Shown: positions 40,484-51,970 of the stretch, one piece after another
Position numbering within the stretch: the first letter of the stretch is position 1
How the letters are laid out: every line of letters begins with the position of its first letter
Assembly: GCF_023282985.1 (NCBI RefSeq)
Contig: NZ_JAGQDC010000010.1
Coordinates: 104,136-168,135, forward strand
DNA from: Serratia silvae
GTDB lineage: Bacteria; Pseudomonadota; Gammaproteobacteria; Enterobacterales; Enterobacteriaceae
Length of the DNA: 64,000 nt
Reading direction: 5' to 3'
Position numbers and translations under genes: made by a program
The notes under the pieces: model-generated
Databases searched by the model: none
What the model was told of the DNA's origin: nothing
What the model saw: only the letters and a program-made list of their open reading frames with translations

Positions 40484-40741
40484 TTACTCAAGCTCTGCCA
40501 TCAGTTTTACCAAGTGCTCAACGGCTTTCTGCTCGTCTTCACCAACGGCTTCGATGGTGACTACTGTTCCTTGGGTCAGGCCCAGAGTTTGCAGCTTAAA
40601 CAGGCTTTTGGCGCTAGCGCTCTTGCCGTTGGAAGTCACGGTGATGTCAGATGTGAAGCCTTTGGCTTCTTTTACGAACTGAGCGGCAGGGCGAGTGTGC
40701 AGACCATTCGGAGCGGTGATAGTCACTTCTTGCTGGAACAT
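40484..40741 (-). CDS. ptsH: Phosphocarrier protein HPr (PtsH)
   Basis: 85-residue HPr, relay between enzyme I and EIIA proteins. H15 in [10 protein letters not shown] is the phospho site; S46 lies in [10 protein letters not shown]. Identical length to E. coli HPr. Heads the operon ptsH-ptsI-crr. Confidence 0.97.
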   Translation of the reverse strand: MFQQEVTITAPNGLHTRPAAQFVKEAKGFTSDITVTSNGKSASAKSLFKLQTLGLTQGTVVTIEAVGEDEQKAVEHLVKLMAELE

Positions 40742-41092
40742 TGATGTTTCCCCAACTTATCGGATTAAGGTTGTGGAGCTAAAGTTTAGCCTAACGGCGT
40801 GATTTTAGCTTGTCTGGTTAGCGCCTGACTATGGTACAGGGGCGAGCGTTGATGCAACATAAAACGACGCTATAAGTATTTCAGATCAAAAAATCCGAGC
40901 ATCTGGCGTTGTTTCAATCAGCTTCCCATTATGCCGTGTTTTCCGCTGGAGCGACAAATGAGTAAATCGATTCAGCTCAAACAATGGCAGGAAGGTGATT
41001 AATTTTGCGCATCGAAATAATTGACCGGTTAAATACTAAAGCCAGCGGCGAAAATCAATCGTTGAGTGGTATAAACTTTGATCCAGTCCACA
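40742..41092 (-). promoter_or_regulatory. ptsHI-crr promoter region
   Basis: 351 bases between the cysK terminator and ptsH. E. coli has two CRP-controlled promoters here; a CGTGATTTTAGCTTGT stretch (40799-40814) is only a weak match to a CRP site. A 14-codon plus-strand frame (40958-41002) with GGAG before its ATG is the only coding hint. Confidence 0.45.
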
Positions 41093-41120
41093 AAAAAAGC
41101 ACCTAAATAGGTGCTTTTTT
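41093..41120 (-). terminator. Terminator of cysK
   Basis: Stem AAAAAAGCACC/GGTGCTTTTTT with loop TAAATA, 22 bases past the cysK stop; T tract on both strands. Confidence 0.92.
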
Positions 41121-41142
41121 AGCTATTTGTGCACTGTTTGCG

Positions 41143-42111
41143 CTATTGCTGCAGTTCCTGTTCGGTGAACAGATCGGCAAACAAAGCGGTGCTCAAGTAG
41201 CGCTCACCTGAAGAAGGCAGAATAACCACAATTGTCTTGTCGGTAAAGTCGGCTTCTTCGGAAAGTTTGACGGCGGCTGCAACGGCGGCACCGGAAGAAA
41301 TCCCGGCCAGGATGCCTTCTTCTTCCATCAGACGGCGTGCCATGCTGATGGCTTCGTCGTTGGTGATCTGCTCAACGCGGTCAACCAGGCTCAGATCCAG
41401 GTTGCCAGGAATAAAACCTGCCCCGATGCCCTGGATTTTGTGCGGGCCTGGTTTGATTTCCTGGCCTGCCAACGCCTGGCTGATGACCGGTGAGTCGGTC
41501 GGTTCAACCGCCACGCTGGTGATGGCCTTGCCCTTGATGTTCTTGATAAAGCGGCTGACGCCGGTCAGCGTGCCGCCGGTGCCGACGCCCGCGATAAAAA
41601 CATCGACCTCGCCATCGGTATCTTCCCAGATTTCCGGGCCGGTGGTTTGTTCGTGGATTTCCGGGTTGGCCGGGTTGCTGAACTGTTGCAGCAGGATGTA
41701 GCGGCTTGGATCGGTGGCCACAATTTCTTCGGCCTTGGCGATTGCGCCTTTCATGCCTTTGGCACCTTCGGTCAGCACCAGATTGGCACCCAGCGCCTTG
41801 AGCAGTTTACGACGCTCGATGCTCATGGTTTCCGGCATGGTCAGCGTGAGCTTATAGCCACGTGCCGCGGCAACAAACGCCAGGGCGATACCGGTGTTGC
41901 CGCTGGTTGGCTCCACCAGTTCTTTGCCTGCGCTCAGAATGCCACGTTTTTCGGCATCCCAAATCATATTGGCACCGATGCGGCATTTGACGCTGAAGCT
42001 TGGGTTGCGAGATTCAACCTTGGCGAGAATACGTCCGTTGCCGATACGGTTCAGACGAACCAGCGGCGTGTGGCCGATTGTTAATGAGTTGTCTTGATAA
42101 ATCTTGCTCAT
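41143..42111 (-). CDS. cysK: Cysteine synthase A (O-acetylserine sulfhydrylase) CysK
   Basis: 322-residue PLP enzyme joining O-acetylserine and sulfide to cysteine. PLP lysine K42 in [24 protein letters not shown] and [11 protein letters not shown] form the phosphate-binding loops. Same neighbours (cysZ upstream, ptsH downstream) as E. coli. Probably CysB-controlled; I did not delimit a site in the 217-base gap upstream (42112-42328). Confidence 0.97.
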   Translation of the reverse strand: MSKIYQDNSLTIGHTPLVRLNRIGNGRILAKVESRNPSFSVKCRIGANMIWDAEKRGILSAGKELVEPTSGNTGIALAFVAAARGYKLTLTMPETMSIERRKLLKALGANLVLTEGAKGMKGAIAKAEEIVATDPSRYILLQQFSNPANPEIHEQTTGPEIWEDTDGEVDVFIAGVGTGGTLTGVSRFIKNIKGKAITSVAVEPTDSPVISQALAGQEIKPGPHKIQGIGAGFIPGNLDLSLVDRVEQITNDEAISMARRLMEEEGILAGISSGAAVAAAVKLSEEADFTDKTIVVILPSSGERYLSTALFADLFTEQELQQ

Positions 42112-42222
42112 GGCCCGTCCTTATAACTGTATGAAATGTAGGGAACATCGAAAGCATACGCTAACGGTCTCGGCAGGGAAGTAAAGAATTGGTATATCGA
42201 TATGTTATTAGAGAATAAGTTT

Positions 42223-42267
42223 TATACCCGTCGTCTTTCAAGCTACAGCTTGAAATCCATAGGGTAA
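42223..42267. repeat. Short TACCC...GGGTA palindrome
   Basis: Nearly the same sequence and orientation as the copy at 21071 (centre GCTACAGC in place of GCTGCAGC). Sits between cysK and cysZ. Confidence 0.8.
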
Positions 42268-42328
42268 TCTCATCATCAGGATGGGCGCCAAAAGCGCCCT
42301 TGTGCAAGAAAAAATCTTACCTACCCAA

Positions 42329-43090
42329 TTAATGACGAACAAATTGTGCACGATAACGGTCTACCCACATCGCCGTGGCACCGCATACCGCCACCGGCAG
42401 GATCACCAGATTGAGGATGGGGATCATGGTGAACAGGCTGACCAACGCGCCAAACTGTAGGTTGTCGGTCTTGTGCTGACGCAACGCCTGACGCATCTCG
42501 GCGAAGCTGACCTTATGGTTATCAAACGGATAATCGCAGTATTGAATGGCCAGCATCCAGGCGCTGAACAGGAACCACAGCACCGGTGCCAACGTTTGGC
42601 CGATGCCCGGTATAAAATAGAGCAACAGCAGGCCCAGCGCGCGCGGCAGGTAATACATCAGCTTGCGCCATTCACGGGACATGATGCGCGGCAGATCTTT
42701 GACCACGCCGAGCATACCGGTATCCGGCAACGGTTTGCCGGTCAGGCTGCCTTCGAGCTGTTCCGCCAACAGCCCGCAAAACGGGGCGGCGATCAGGTTG
42801 GTGATGGTACTGAACAGGTAACTGAACACCAAGAGCACGGAAATGACCGCCATCGGCCAGAGTAAATAACTCAGCCACTGCAGCCAGCTTGGTACGTGGC
42901 TCATCATGCTGGGGATCCAGTCGCCCAGTTGGCTAAACAGCCACCAGAAGGCAGAACCCATCAGTAGTACGTTCACCAGCAATGGCAAGACGACATAGCG
43001 TTTAATTCCTGGGCGCGAAATCAGGCGCCATCCTTGGGCAAAATAGTGGAAGCCGTTGGTGGATCCGACAGGGGGAGGTACATGGGACAT
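42329..43090 (-). CDS. cysZ: Sulfate transporter CysZ
   Basis: 253-residue inner-membrane sulfate permease supplying cysteine synthesis. Hydrophobic segments about 30-52, 68-95, 140-175 and 210-240; family motifs [21 protein letters not shown] and [16 protein letters not shown]. Upstream of cysK and divergent from zipA, as in E. coli. Confidence 0.95.
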   Translation of the reverse strand: MSHVPPPVGSTNGFHYFAQGWRLISRPGIKRYVVLPLLVNVLLMGSAFWWLFSQLGDWIPSMMSHVPSWLQWLSYLLWPMAVISVLLVFSYLFSTITNLIAAPFCGLLAEQLEGSLTGKPLPDTGMLGVVKDLPRIMSREWRKLMYYLPRALGLLLLYFIPGIGQTLAPVLWFLFSAWMLAIQYCDYPFDNHKVSFAEMRQALRQHKTDNLQFGALVSLFTMIPILNLVILPVAVCGATAMWVDRYRAQFVRH

Positions 43091-43312
43091 ATCTTAAGAT
43101 TTTCTCTTTGGCTTAACAGGCTAACCTATCATATAGGGTTGATTTTCCACTGGCTAGAGCCACTTTGGCTGAAAAAACAGCAAAAAAATGCCGAATAATC
43201 ATCTTTATTGGCATAAAGTTCAGCACGGACTTGCACTTGTGCCTGCGGGCAAATAGAGTTAAAGAGTGAATGTTTGCCGCGGTGGCAATGTCTTGGAACA
43301 ACAGAGATAGCA

Positions 43313-44269
43313 ATGATGCAGGATTTGCGTCTGATATTAATCGTTGTTGGCGCGATCGCCATAATAGCGTTGTTATTACATGGTCTGTGGACCAGCCGTA
43401 AGGAACGCTCGTCCCTTTTTCGCGATCGCCCAGCCAAACGCTCAAAAAATGAGCGTGAACCTATACCACTTGATGATCCTGCCGAAAGCGTGGGAGAGGT
43501 ACGTATCCGTGCCACTCGCGCAGAAGCTGAGGATGAACCATCAATGGGCCATATCGATGCCGCACGTGAAGAGCCGGTGATTGCACCAAGGCCTGCTCCT
43601 GCAGCAGCTCAACCTGCGCCTCGGCCAGCCCAACCCGCGCCGCTCTCCCAGCGGCCGGTGTATGATGACATCCTGCTGGATAACTATGCCCAGGACGAAG
43701 AAGACGAAGCGCCGCAGCAACCTGCTGTGCGTCGTGAGCCGCGCGTTGACGATATGCCTCCGGCACCTGCGCCAGAGCCAGCCTTCCATCATGAAGAGCC
43801 TGTGCATGAACCGCAGCCAGCGCCGGAACCGTTGAAACCGGCAAAACTGCAGGAAACCGTATTGGTGCTGCACGTTGCAGCCCATCAAGGTGGCGTGATC
43901 GGTGGTGAAGTGTTGCTGCAAAGCGTACTGCAGGCGGGCTTCCAATTTGGAGAAATGGGTATCTTCCATCGCCATATCAGCCCGGCAGGCAGTGGCCCCG
44001 TGCTGTTCAGTCTGGCCAATATGGTCAAACCTGGGTCATTCGATCCGGAAATGATGTCTGATTTCTCTACGCCGGGCGTATCGATGTTTATGATGGTGCC
44101 GTCTTACGGCGACGCCAATCAGAACTTCAAGCTGATGCTGCAATCGGCACAACGTATTGCAGATGATGTGGGTGGCGTGGTGCTGGACGATGAGCGCCGC
44201 ATGATGACCCCGCAAAAGCTGGAAACCTATAAAGCACGCATCCGTGAAGTGTTGGAAAACAACGCCTGA
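43313..44269 (+). CDS. zipA: Cell division protein ZipA
   Basis: Membrane anchor for FtsZ at the division ring. 318 residues: N-terminal transmembrane anchor ([22 protein letters not shown]), a charged then Pro/Gln-rich linker (about 35-180), and the C-terminal FtsZ-binding domain ([39 protein letters not shown]). I take ATG 43313 (MMQDLRLIL, as in E. coli) and not the frame's earlier ATG at 43274. Confidence 0.96.
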   Translation: MMQDLRLILIVVGAIAIIALLLHGLWTSRKERSSLFRDRPAKRSKNEREPIPLDDPAESVGEVRIRATRAEAEDEPSMGHIDAAREEPVIAPRPAPAAAQPAPRPAQPAPLSQRPVYDDILLDNYAQDEEDEAPQQPAVRREPRVDDMPPAPAPEPAFHHEEPVHEPQPAPEPLKPAKLQETVLVLHVAAHQGGVIGGEVLLQSVLQAGFQFGEMGIFHRHISPAGSGPVLFSLANMVKPGSFDPEMMSDFSTPGVSMFMMVPSYGDANQNFKLMLQSAQRIADDVGGVVLDDERRMMTPQKLETYKARIREVLENNA

Positions 44270-44304
44270 CCGGTTGCCTGTGCACTGCATAGTCCGTAAT
44301 CCAG

Positions 44305-44330
44305 AACCCCCGCCAGCCGGGGGTTTTTTA
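44305..44330 (+). terminator. Terminator between zipA and ligA
   Basis: Stem AACCCCC/GGGGGTT (44305-44311 with 44319-44325), then T run. Confidence 0.88.
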
Positions 44331-44343
44331 TCTTTGATGGTGA

Positions 44344-46367
<2,024 letters not shown>

Positions 46368-46368
<1 letters not shown>

Positions 46369-46583
46369 TGGAAAAAGAGAACCTGATTGAAATCGCCAAC
46401 ACCGTGATGCCTTTTGGCAAATACCAGGGCAGGGTGCTGATCGACCTGCCGGAAGAGTATCTGCTGTGGTTCGCCCGTAAGGGTGAATTCCCCAACGGCA
46501 GACTGGGAATGCTGATGGAAATGACGTTGGCGATTAAAATTGAAGGGTTGGATCACTTGATCAAACCCCTGAAGAAAAGCTGA
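46368..46583 (+). CDS. ypeB: DUF3820 family protein YpeB
   Basis: 71-residue small protein following ligA directly, as in E. coli. Family motif MPFGKYQGRVLIDLPEEYLL (about residues 14-33). Some relatives are labelled putative quorum-sensing-regulated virulence factors; function is not established. Translation probably coupled to ligA. A GGGCG/CGCCC hairpin follows within 25 bases. Confidence 0.9.
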
Positions 46584-46620
46584 GTCGATGGGCGTAACGC
46601 CATGTTGCGCCCTTCAACGT

Positions 46621-47070
46621 TTAGATATAAACGTCCACGGCGTTGGCGGCGGTAGGGCGGTTGACGCCATCACCGCTCATGGCCTTGGCCATCTGCTCTT
46701 CCTGCTGCTTTTCCATTTCTTGTTTCTGGATGCGTGCGATCTCAGCCTGGAGCATTTGGATCTGGCTCATGATCAGCTGTTTTTGCTGTTCGATCTGTTT
46801 AGCGTCGCCATCCGAGTTTTGCAGCTCGACGAGCTTTTGCTGCAGATTCTGGATCTGCTTAAATAGCGCTGAAATACGCGAGGCCGCGCTGCTATCTTTT
46901 GGGGTCACCGGTGTATCAGTCTCGGTTTTCTTGGCCTTCCCCCCTTCTGGGGCATTGTTAACCGGTGCCGACATCAGGGCAGCCCCGCCTTTACCGGTGG
47001 CGGTAAACACCTCGCGGACTCCGGCAATCGGGTTCTTGATGGGCACAATCATGGTAATGTTGGTCGACAT
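46621..47070 (-). CDS. FlxA-like coiled-coil protein
   Basis: 149-residue protein with a Lys/Thr/Ser-rich middle (about 40-65) and a long Gln/Glu/Lys coiled coil (about 65-125: ISALFKQIQNLQQKLVELQN). Matches the FlxA-like family; in E. coli FlxA is a sigma-28-dependent protein of unknown role. No flagellar genes are near. AGGATCG before the ATG is an acceptable ribosome site. Confidence 0.75.
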   Translation of the reverse strand: MSTNITMIVPIKNPIAGVREVFTATGKGGAALMSAPVNNAPEGGKAKKTETDTPVTPKDSSAASRISALFKQIQNLQQKLVELQNSDGDAKQIEQQKQLIMSQIQMLQAEIARIQKQEMEKQQEEQMAKAMSGDGVNRPTAANAVDVYI

Positions 47071-47121
47071 GCGATCCTCCCAGGTAGCTTGTCAGAGGTA
47101 TCGGCAAATCGCGGCAAAACT

Positions 47122-47685
47122 TTACCTTGGCGTCAGCTTTAGCTGTGGCCAGAGTTTGAGCCACTGTTTCTCCACCACGCGCTGTTCGAAAGCGGCCAGG
47201 TTGTTGCTCTTGGGGTTGAAGGTGATGCTGTGGTTAAACAGCGTCTGTAGGCCGAAAGGGGCGACGAGCTGGATACTGCCATCGGCCTGCAATCTGGCAC
47301 CCACGGCGGTTTCGATCTCTGTCCAATAACTGATGGCGTCTTCGCTGTCGCGATAGGGCGCGCGGTGACTACGCAGGTGCATACGTGCCTGATTCTTTAC
47401 CGACCAGGGTTGTGCCGACCACTCCAACAGGCGTGACTCTAGCATCCGGTCGCGCTCGGCATCGTTGTGGCGCGGATCGAAATGGATCACATCGATATCG
47501 TTGAGCGGCGTGCTGGCCGTAAAACCATGCAGCCGGTCCCACACCAGATTACGCACAAAACCCGCACCCAGGCACCAATCGTTCAGCCCGAGCCGCCGGG
47601 CGGTCGCTAATGCCTGCATACGTTCGCTATCTTGGCGTAACCAATCAATAATCTGTTGCTGTAGTGCCATCAAGAGTGCCATCAA
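47122..47685 (-). CDS. Nucleotidyltransferase-like protein (NTP_transf_6/DUF925 family)
   Basis: 187-residue protein with the pattern GAGFVRNLVWDRL and PLNDIDVIHFD (two acidic residues two apart), which is how the nucleotidyltransferase-like DUF925 family is recognised. C-terminal AISYWTEIETAVGARL is also typical. Start could be ATG 47685, 47682 or 47670. Substrate unknown; acts alone between the FlxA-like gene and fepA. Confidence 0.8.
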   Translation of the reverse strand: MMALLMALQQQIIDWLRQDSERMQALATARRLGLNDWCLGAGFVRNLVWDRLHGFTASTPLNDIDVIHFDPRHNDAERDRMLESRLLEWSAQPWSVKNQARMHLRSHRAPYRDSEDAISYWTEIETAVGARLQADGSIQLVAPFGLQTLFNHSITFNPKSNNLAAFEQRVVEKQWLKLWPQLKLTPR

Positions 47686-47745
47686 TGCTCCTTTGTTTGC
47701 GCTACTGTAACCCGAAACGGGCGGCAGTGTGATGGCGATAACGGC

Positions 47746-47772
47746 AAAAAAAAGCGCGGCATAAGCCGCGCT
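47746..47772 (-). terminator. Terminator of fepA
   Basis: On the minus strand: AGCGCGGC, loop TTAT, GCCGCGCT, then eight T. It begins 23 bases past the fepA stop. Confidence 0.92.
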
Positions 47773-47795
47773 GAGATTGACTCGGTAACACGTAT

Positions 47796-50093
47796 TCAGA
47801 ACTGGGTGTTCAGGCTCATAAAGTAAGTCCGACCTGGTTCGTTAAAGGTTGCTGCCCCGGCACCGTAGATATTGACTGCCCCGGTGATTGGGTTACCCAC
47901 GTTTTGCGAGTTGCCGGAACGGAACTGACGTTTGTCGAACAGGTTGTCGATCCCCGTCGTCACGCTGACATTTTTAGTCAACGCATAGGTGCCGCTCAGG
48001 CCAAAGATCGCGTAAGGGCTGACCTCACGAGTTTCCGGGCCACTGGTTGGTTCCCCACGGTAGTTGTATTTCTTCGGCTTTTGACGGCCATACCAGGTTG
48101 CGGTGGTCTGCAAAGACAGATCCTGCGTGGCCTGCCAGCTTAGGGTTGAGTTGATGGTGAACTTGGGAATAATCGACAGGTAGTCACCGGTGGTTTTATT
48201 CTCGTTCTCAATCATATAGGTGGCGTTGTTGTTCCAGGCGACGCTTTCGCTCACCGGTACGTTCAACGTTCCTTCCAGACCTTGGATCACCGCTTTTGGC
48301 ACGTTTTCCCAGCGATAGATATCGGTTTTACTGGAGATAGAGGCCGATGGCGAATAGCCCGCTTCGATCTTGTTACGATAATCGTTACGGAAGTAGGTGA
48401 TACCGGCCAGCCAACCTTCATGGTGGAACTCCAGTCCGATCTCTTTGTTGATACTGTTTTCGGCCTTCAGATCGTCGTTACCCATCAGATAGCAGCCGGT
48501 CCCCGTCGCGCTGGCGGCACAGCCCTGTCCTTTGCTGTAGAGAATATAATCGCCGTTGCTCTGGAACAGGTTGGGGGCCTTATAGGCGCGAGCAATACCC
48601 ATTTTCAGGGTAAACAGATCGCCCAATTCCTGTGACAGGTTAAGCGACGGGCTCCAGTTGTTACCGGCCGTGGAGTGATGATCGTAACGCAGGCCTGGAG
48701 TCAACATTGTGGTATCAGTCAACTCGATATTATCTTCGGCAAACAGCGAGAAGATATCCGCGGAGGAGTACGGGCTGCGGTTGCTACTATCGGTGCCTGG
48801 GATCGCTCCCCCGGTATTCGTACCGGTCAGCGACTGGGTGGTCGAAGAAGGATCTTTCATCTTCTGTTGATTCCACTCGGTACCCAGCGTTGCGGTTTGT
48901 GGCACCCACATATCGAACGGAATGCTGATTTCGCTGTGGGCCAGGAAATCGTCCAGACGGGTGGTATTAAAACTGTCGTTGGCGAAGATCCCTTCGGTGC
49001 CCCCGGCCAGCCCTTCGGCTAAACGGGTGTTGCGCGTGCGCTCGAATTGGACATAGTTGTTGGTACTGACGCCGCTATCCCATGCGCCACGATAATTGAC
49101 CGCATAGGTTTCACGATACATACGGTTGGTTTCGTTACCGTAATTGCTCTGTACTAGCGCGTTGGTGTTGGTGTTCTGGGTATCCCCGGCGTACAGGTTA
49201 CCCTGGCGGCCATAGGCATATTGGAAATCCAAGGTCTGCAGGTGGGCGAATTCCCAGCTCAGCAAGGCATCGATATTTTTGTCGACCACCCCTTCACGAC
49301 CGGCAGGCAGAGTATTGGCATAGGTACCGGTACGCTCGGACTGATGCCCTTGGTTAATATCCCAGGCGTCGGCCTGCGTTTTGCTGTAGCCACCGAACAG
49401 ACGGAAGCTCAACTGATCGCTTAACGGGCCGGAGAGGCTGAAATCGGTACGTTTGGTTGCGCCTTCATCTTTGTGCTGCGGCACGTTGAAATAGCCATTC
49501 AGAGAGCCGTGCAGATCCTGGCCCGCTTTTTTTGTGATGATGTTGACCACGCCACCTGCCGCACCGTTGCCATAGCGGGCAGCCGCTGGGCCACGCAGTA
49601 CTTCGATACGCTCGATCATCTCCGGTGGCACCCAGGCGGTGTCGCCACGGGTATCACGCTCGCCACGCCAACCTTGGCGCACCGAGTTGCGGCTGCTGGC
49701 CGGTTTGCCGTCAATCAGGATCAGGGTATTTTCTGGCCCCATGCCACGAATATCGAGTTGGCGGTTGTTGCCCCGTTGGCCGCTGGTGGAGTTACCGGTC
49801 AGGTTGACCCCCGGCATGGTACGGATCAACTCATTGATGTCACGAGCTGGAGGGCGTCGTTTGATTTCTTCGGCAGTGATGGTGGATACACCGGGAGCCT
49901 GAAGGTTTTGTTTAGCGGCGGTGACCACGATGACATCTTCAGAGGCGGATTCTTTTTTGCTTTTCTCAGCCAGCGCGGCGCTGTCTGAGGTGGTGGCCGT
50001 TTGCTCGGCATTGACCGTAACGGAAAATGCAGACGTGCCCAATCCTAACCCGATGAGTGTGGCTAAAGAATAACGAGATAACTTCCGATTCAT
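47796..50093 (-). CDS. fepA: Ferric enterobactin outer-membrane receptor FepA
   Basis: 765-residue TonB-dependent receptor. Signal peptide to about residue 29 (VTVNAEQ), TonB box DVIVVTA, plug domain with PGVNLTGNSTSGQRGNNRQ and VLRGPAAARYGNGAAGGVVNI, then a 22-strand barrel with terminal Phe (SLNTQF). Very close to E. coli FepA over its whole length. I start at ATG 50093 (AGGA upstream, signal peptide next), not at the frame's first ATG at 50252. Divergent from fes around a Fur box. Confidence 0.95.
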   Translation of the reverse strand: MNRKLSRYSLATLIGLGLGTSAFSVTVNAEQTATTSDSAALAEKSKKESASEDVIVVTAAKQNLQAPGVSTITAEEIKRRPPARDINELIRTMPGVNLTGNSTSGQRGNNRQLDIRGMGPENTLILIDGKPASSRNSVRQGWRGERDTRGDTAWVPPEMIERIEVLRGPAAARYGNGAAGGVVNIITKKAGQDLHGSLNGYFNVPQHKDEGATKRTDFSLSGPLSDQLSFRLFGGYSKTQADAWDINQGHQSERTGTYANTLPAGREGVVDKNIDALLSWEFAHLQTLDFQYAYGRQGNLYAGDTQNTNTNALVQSNYGNETNRMYRETYAVNYRGAWDSGVSTNNYVQFERTRNTRLAEGLAGGTEGIFANDSFNTTRLDDFLAHSEISIPFDMWVPQTATLGTEWNQQKMKDPSSTTQSLTGTNTGGAIPGTDSSNRSPYSSADIFSLFAEDNIELTDTTMLTPGLRYDHHSTAGNNWSPSLNLSQELGDLFTLKMGIARAYKAPNLFQSNGDYILYSKGQGCAASATGTGCYLMGNDDLKAENSINKEIGLEFHHEGWLAGITYFRNDYRNKIEAGYSPSASISSKTDIYRWENVPKAVIQGLEGTLNVPVSESVAWNNNATYMIENENKTTGDYLSIIPKFTINSTLSWQATQDLSLQTTATWYGRQKPKKYNYRGEPTSGPETREVSPYAIFGLSGTYALTKNVSVTTGIDNLFDKRQFRSGNSQNVGNPITGAVNIYGAGAATFNEPGRTYFMSLNTQF

Positions 50094-50298
50094 TTTGAGG
50101 TTCCTACCTAACAACCCTTCCTGATGCGGCGCTGTGTGACAACCGGTAACGGAACGGTTTGTTGTAGTTTTATTGTGTAGTCGAAAATAGTAACGAGACC
50201 CGGAGGCCAGGCTGACTGGCAGCAAGATCCCGTTCAATAATTCGGCATCCATCCCTGTTGAAGAATGCCCGCTCTATTTCAAGCTTCTCTACACTATT

Positions 50299-50320
50299 GC
50301 AAATGCAAATAATTATCAAT
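50299..50320. promoter_or_regulatory. Fur box between fepA and fes
   Basis: GCAAATGCAAATAATTATCAAT matches the Fur consensus half GATAATNATTATC in its right part and a degenerate left repeat. It lies in the 298-base divergent gap and would repress both fepA and fes-ybdZ-entF when iron is ample. Confidence 0.75.
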
Positions 50321-50391
50321 AGTATTCCTTGTGCCGTTTGGCATTTGGGAACCGGTGAGTCGCACGGCGTGCCTTGCCAACAACACAATGA

Positions 50392-51753
50392 GTGGGCGTT
50401 TTGAAAACTGAACAACAACCAGCAAGCAGTACGTTATTGGCGAGCAAGCATGCAGGGAGCCACGGTTGGTGGCTGGATATCGCCCGGCGTGGCACCCCCT
50501 TGGTGGAACCGCAGGATAATGGGCGATGGAAGGTGACGTTCTTGTGGCGCGACCCTCAGGGCGGTGAATTGACCTCGGCTTATCGGCGAGTCTGGATCCA
50601 TATCAACTGCCTTACCGATCATCATCAAGCGTCGCCCCCGCAGAGCCTGCAACGGCTTACAGGCTCGGACGTTTGGTATTGGCAAACCGAGCTGCAAGGC
50701 GACTGGCGCGGTAGCTACTGTTTTATCCCCAGCAAGGATGATCGTCCGTTCGAACCGCAGGGGGATAATACTCATGCCAACATGCATTCCACACGCCACT
50801 GGTGGCACCAGGTGTTTGCCAGCGCAACCCACGATTTGCTCAATCCTTACCGCGCCTGGCCCGGAGTGGGAGGGCATTATCTCTCTGGCCTGCATATGCC
50901 GCAGGCTCCCCAACAAACGGCCTGGCGAGACTTTGACAACTATGCGGTGACCAGTGGCCGTTGTACGCCAGCCCCCCCAGCCAAACTGCAACGGCATACC
51001 TGGCATAGCCAGCGATTGGGTTCCTCCCGCAACGTCTGGGTTTACTCCACCGGTGAAAGTAACCCGGCGGCGCGGCCATTAGCGATTTTGCTGGACGGCC
51101 AATTCTGGGCCAAACAGATGCCGGTCTGGGATCCGCTGATGCACCTGACGCGTACTGGCCAACTGCCAGAGGCGGTCTACCTGCTGATCGATGTGATCGA
51201 CCAGCAACACCGCGCAAGGGAACTGACCTGCAATGATGAGTTTTGGTTGGCCCTACAGGAAGAGTTATTACCGCAGTTGGCCGACTGGGCACCGCACAGC
51301 CGTGAGGCTGCCAGCACCGTAGTCGCAGGGCAAAGCTTTGGTGGCCTGGGGTCGCTCTATGCTGGCCTGCGCTGGCCGGAATATTTTGGTGCCACCATCA
51401 GCCAATCGGGCTCTTTCTGGTGGCCACGCCGCGATATGTTGCAACTGCCCACCGTGCCCGAGGATGCCTGCTGGTTGATCCGCCAGGTAGAAAACCGGCA
51501 GTTGGGGGGGCGCGGCAAGCTGAAAGTGTTTTTAGAGGCCGGGGCGCATGAAAAGCTGGTCCACCGGGTTAATGACCGCATGGCGGCCCTGTTAAGCACA
51601 ACGGGGCATCAGGTGCAATATCGGCTGGTGGAGGGCGGGCACGATGCGCTGTGCTGGCGTGGCGGCTTACTCGATGGTTTGCAGGCGCATTGGTCGGAGT
51701 TGGTCAACCGCCGTGCCGAATTGAAGCTGTCCGCCAACCCTCTTCATGCTTAA
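50392..51753 (+). CDS. fes: Enterobactin esterase Fes
   Basis: Cytosolic serine esterase that opens ferric enterobactin to release iron. 453 residues from GTG 50392; a TTG at 50401 is another possible start. N-terminal Fes domain (VTFLWRDP, about 48-55) and alpha/beta-hydrolase with nucleophile S315 (VAGQSFGGLGS) and H417 (EGGHDALCW). The MbtH-like gene starts 10 bases on. Divergent from fepA. Confidence 0.93.
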   Translation: MGVLKTEQQPASSTLLASKHAGSHGWWLDIARRGTPLVEPQDNGRWKVTFLWRDPQGGELTSAYRRVWIHINCLTDHHQASPPQSLQRLTGSDVWYWQTELQGDWRGSYCFIPSKDDRPFEPQGDNTHANMHSTRHWWHQVFASATHDLLNPYRAWPGVGGHYLSGLHMPQAPQQTAWRDFDNYAVTSGRCTPAPPAKLQRHTWHSQRLGSSRNVWVYSTGESNPAARPLAILLDGQFWAKQMPVWDPLMHLTRTGQLPEAVYLLIDVIDQQHRARELTCNDEFWLALQEELLPQLADWAPHSREAASTVVAGQSFGGLGSLYAGLRWPEYFGATISQSGSFWWPRRDMLQLPTVPEDACWLIRQVENRQLGGRGKLKVFLEAGAHEKLVHRVNDRMAALLSTTGHQVQYRLVEGGHDALCWRGGLLDGLQAHWSELVNRRAELKLSANPLHA

Positions 51754-51763
51754 GGAGCAAGTG

Positions 51764-51970
51764 ATGGAAACCTTAAACCCGTTCGATGACGAGCAGCAAA
51801 TTTGCTACGTCCTGCGTAATGAAGAACTGCTTTACAGCCTGTGGCCGGATTTCAGCGCCATCCCGGCAGGCTGGGTCAGCGTTTTTGGCCCAGCTTCCCG
51901 GGAGCACTGTGTTCACTGGCTAGAACAGAATTGGCAGGATATGCGGCCCGCATCACTGCGTAAGGCGTGA
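51764..51970 (+). CDS. ybdZ: MbtH-like protein YbdZ
   Basis: 68-residue MbtH-family chaperone that stimulates the adenylation domain of EntF. Family pattern: NPFDDEQQICYVLRN, SLWPDFSAIPAGW and a C-terminal HCVHWLEQNWQDMRP. ATG 51764 has AAGGAG at 7 bases; the frame opens at 51746. Its stop overlaps the start of entF, fitting 1:1 partners. Confidence 0.94.
   Translation: METLNPFDDEQQICYVLRNEELLYSLWPDFSAIPAGWVSVFGPASREHCVHWLEQNWQDMRPASLRKA

Noticed and set aside
47796..50093. Receptor for another siderophore (for example PfeA or BfrA)
   Set aside because: Similarity to FepA runs over the whole length and the neighbours fes and entF fit enterobactin.
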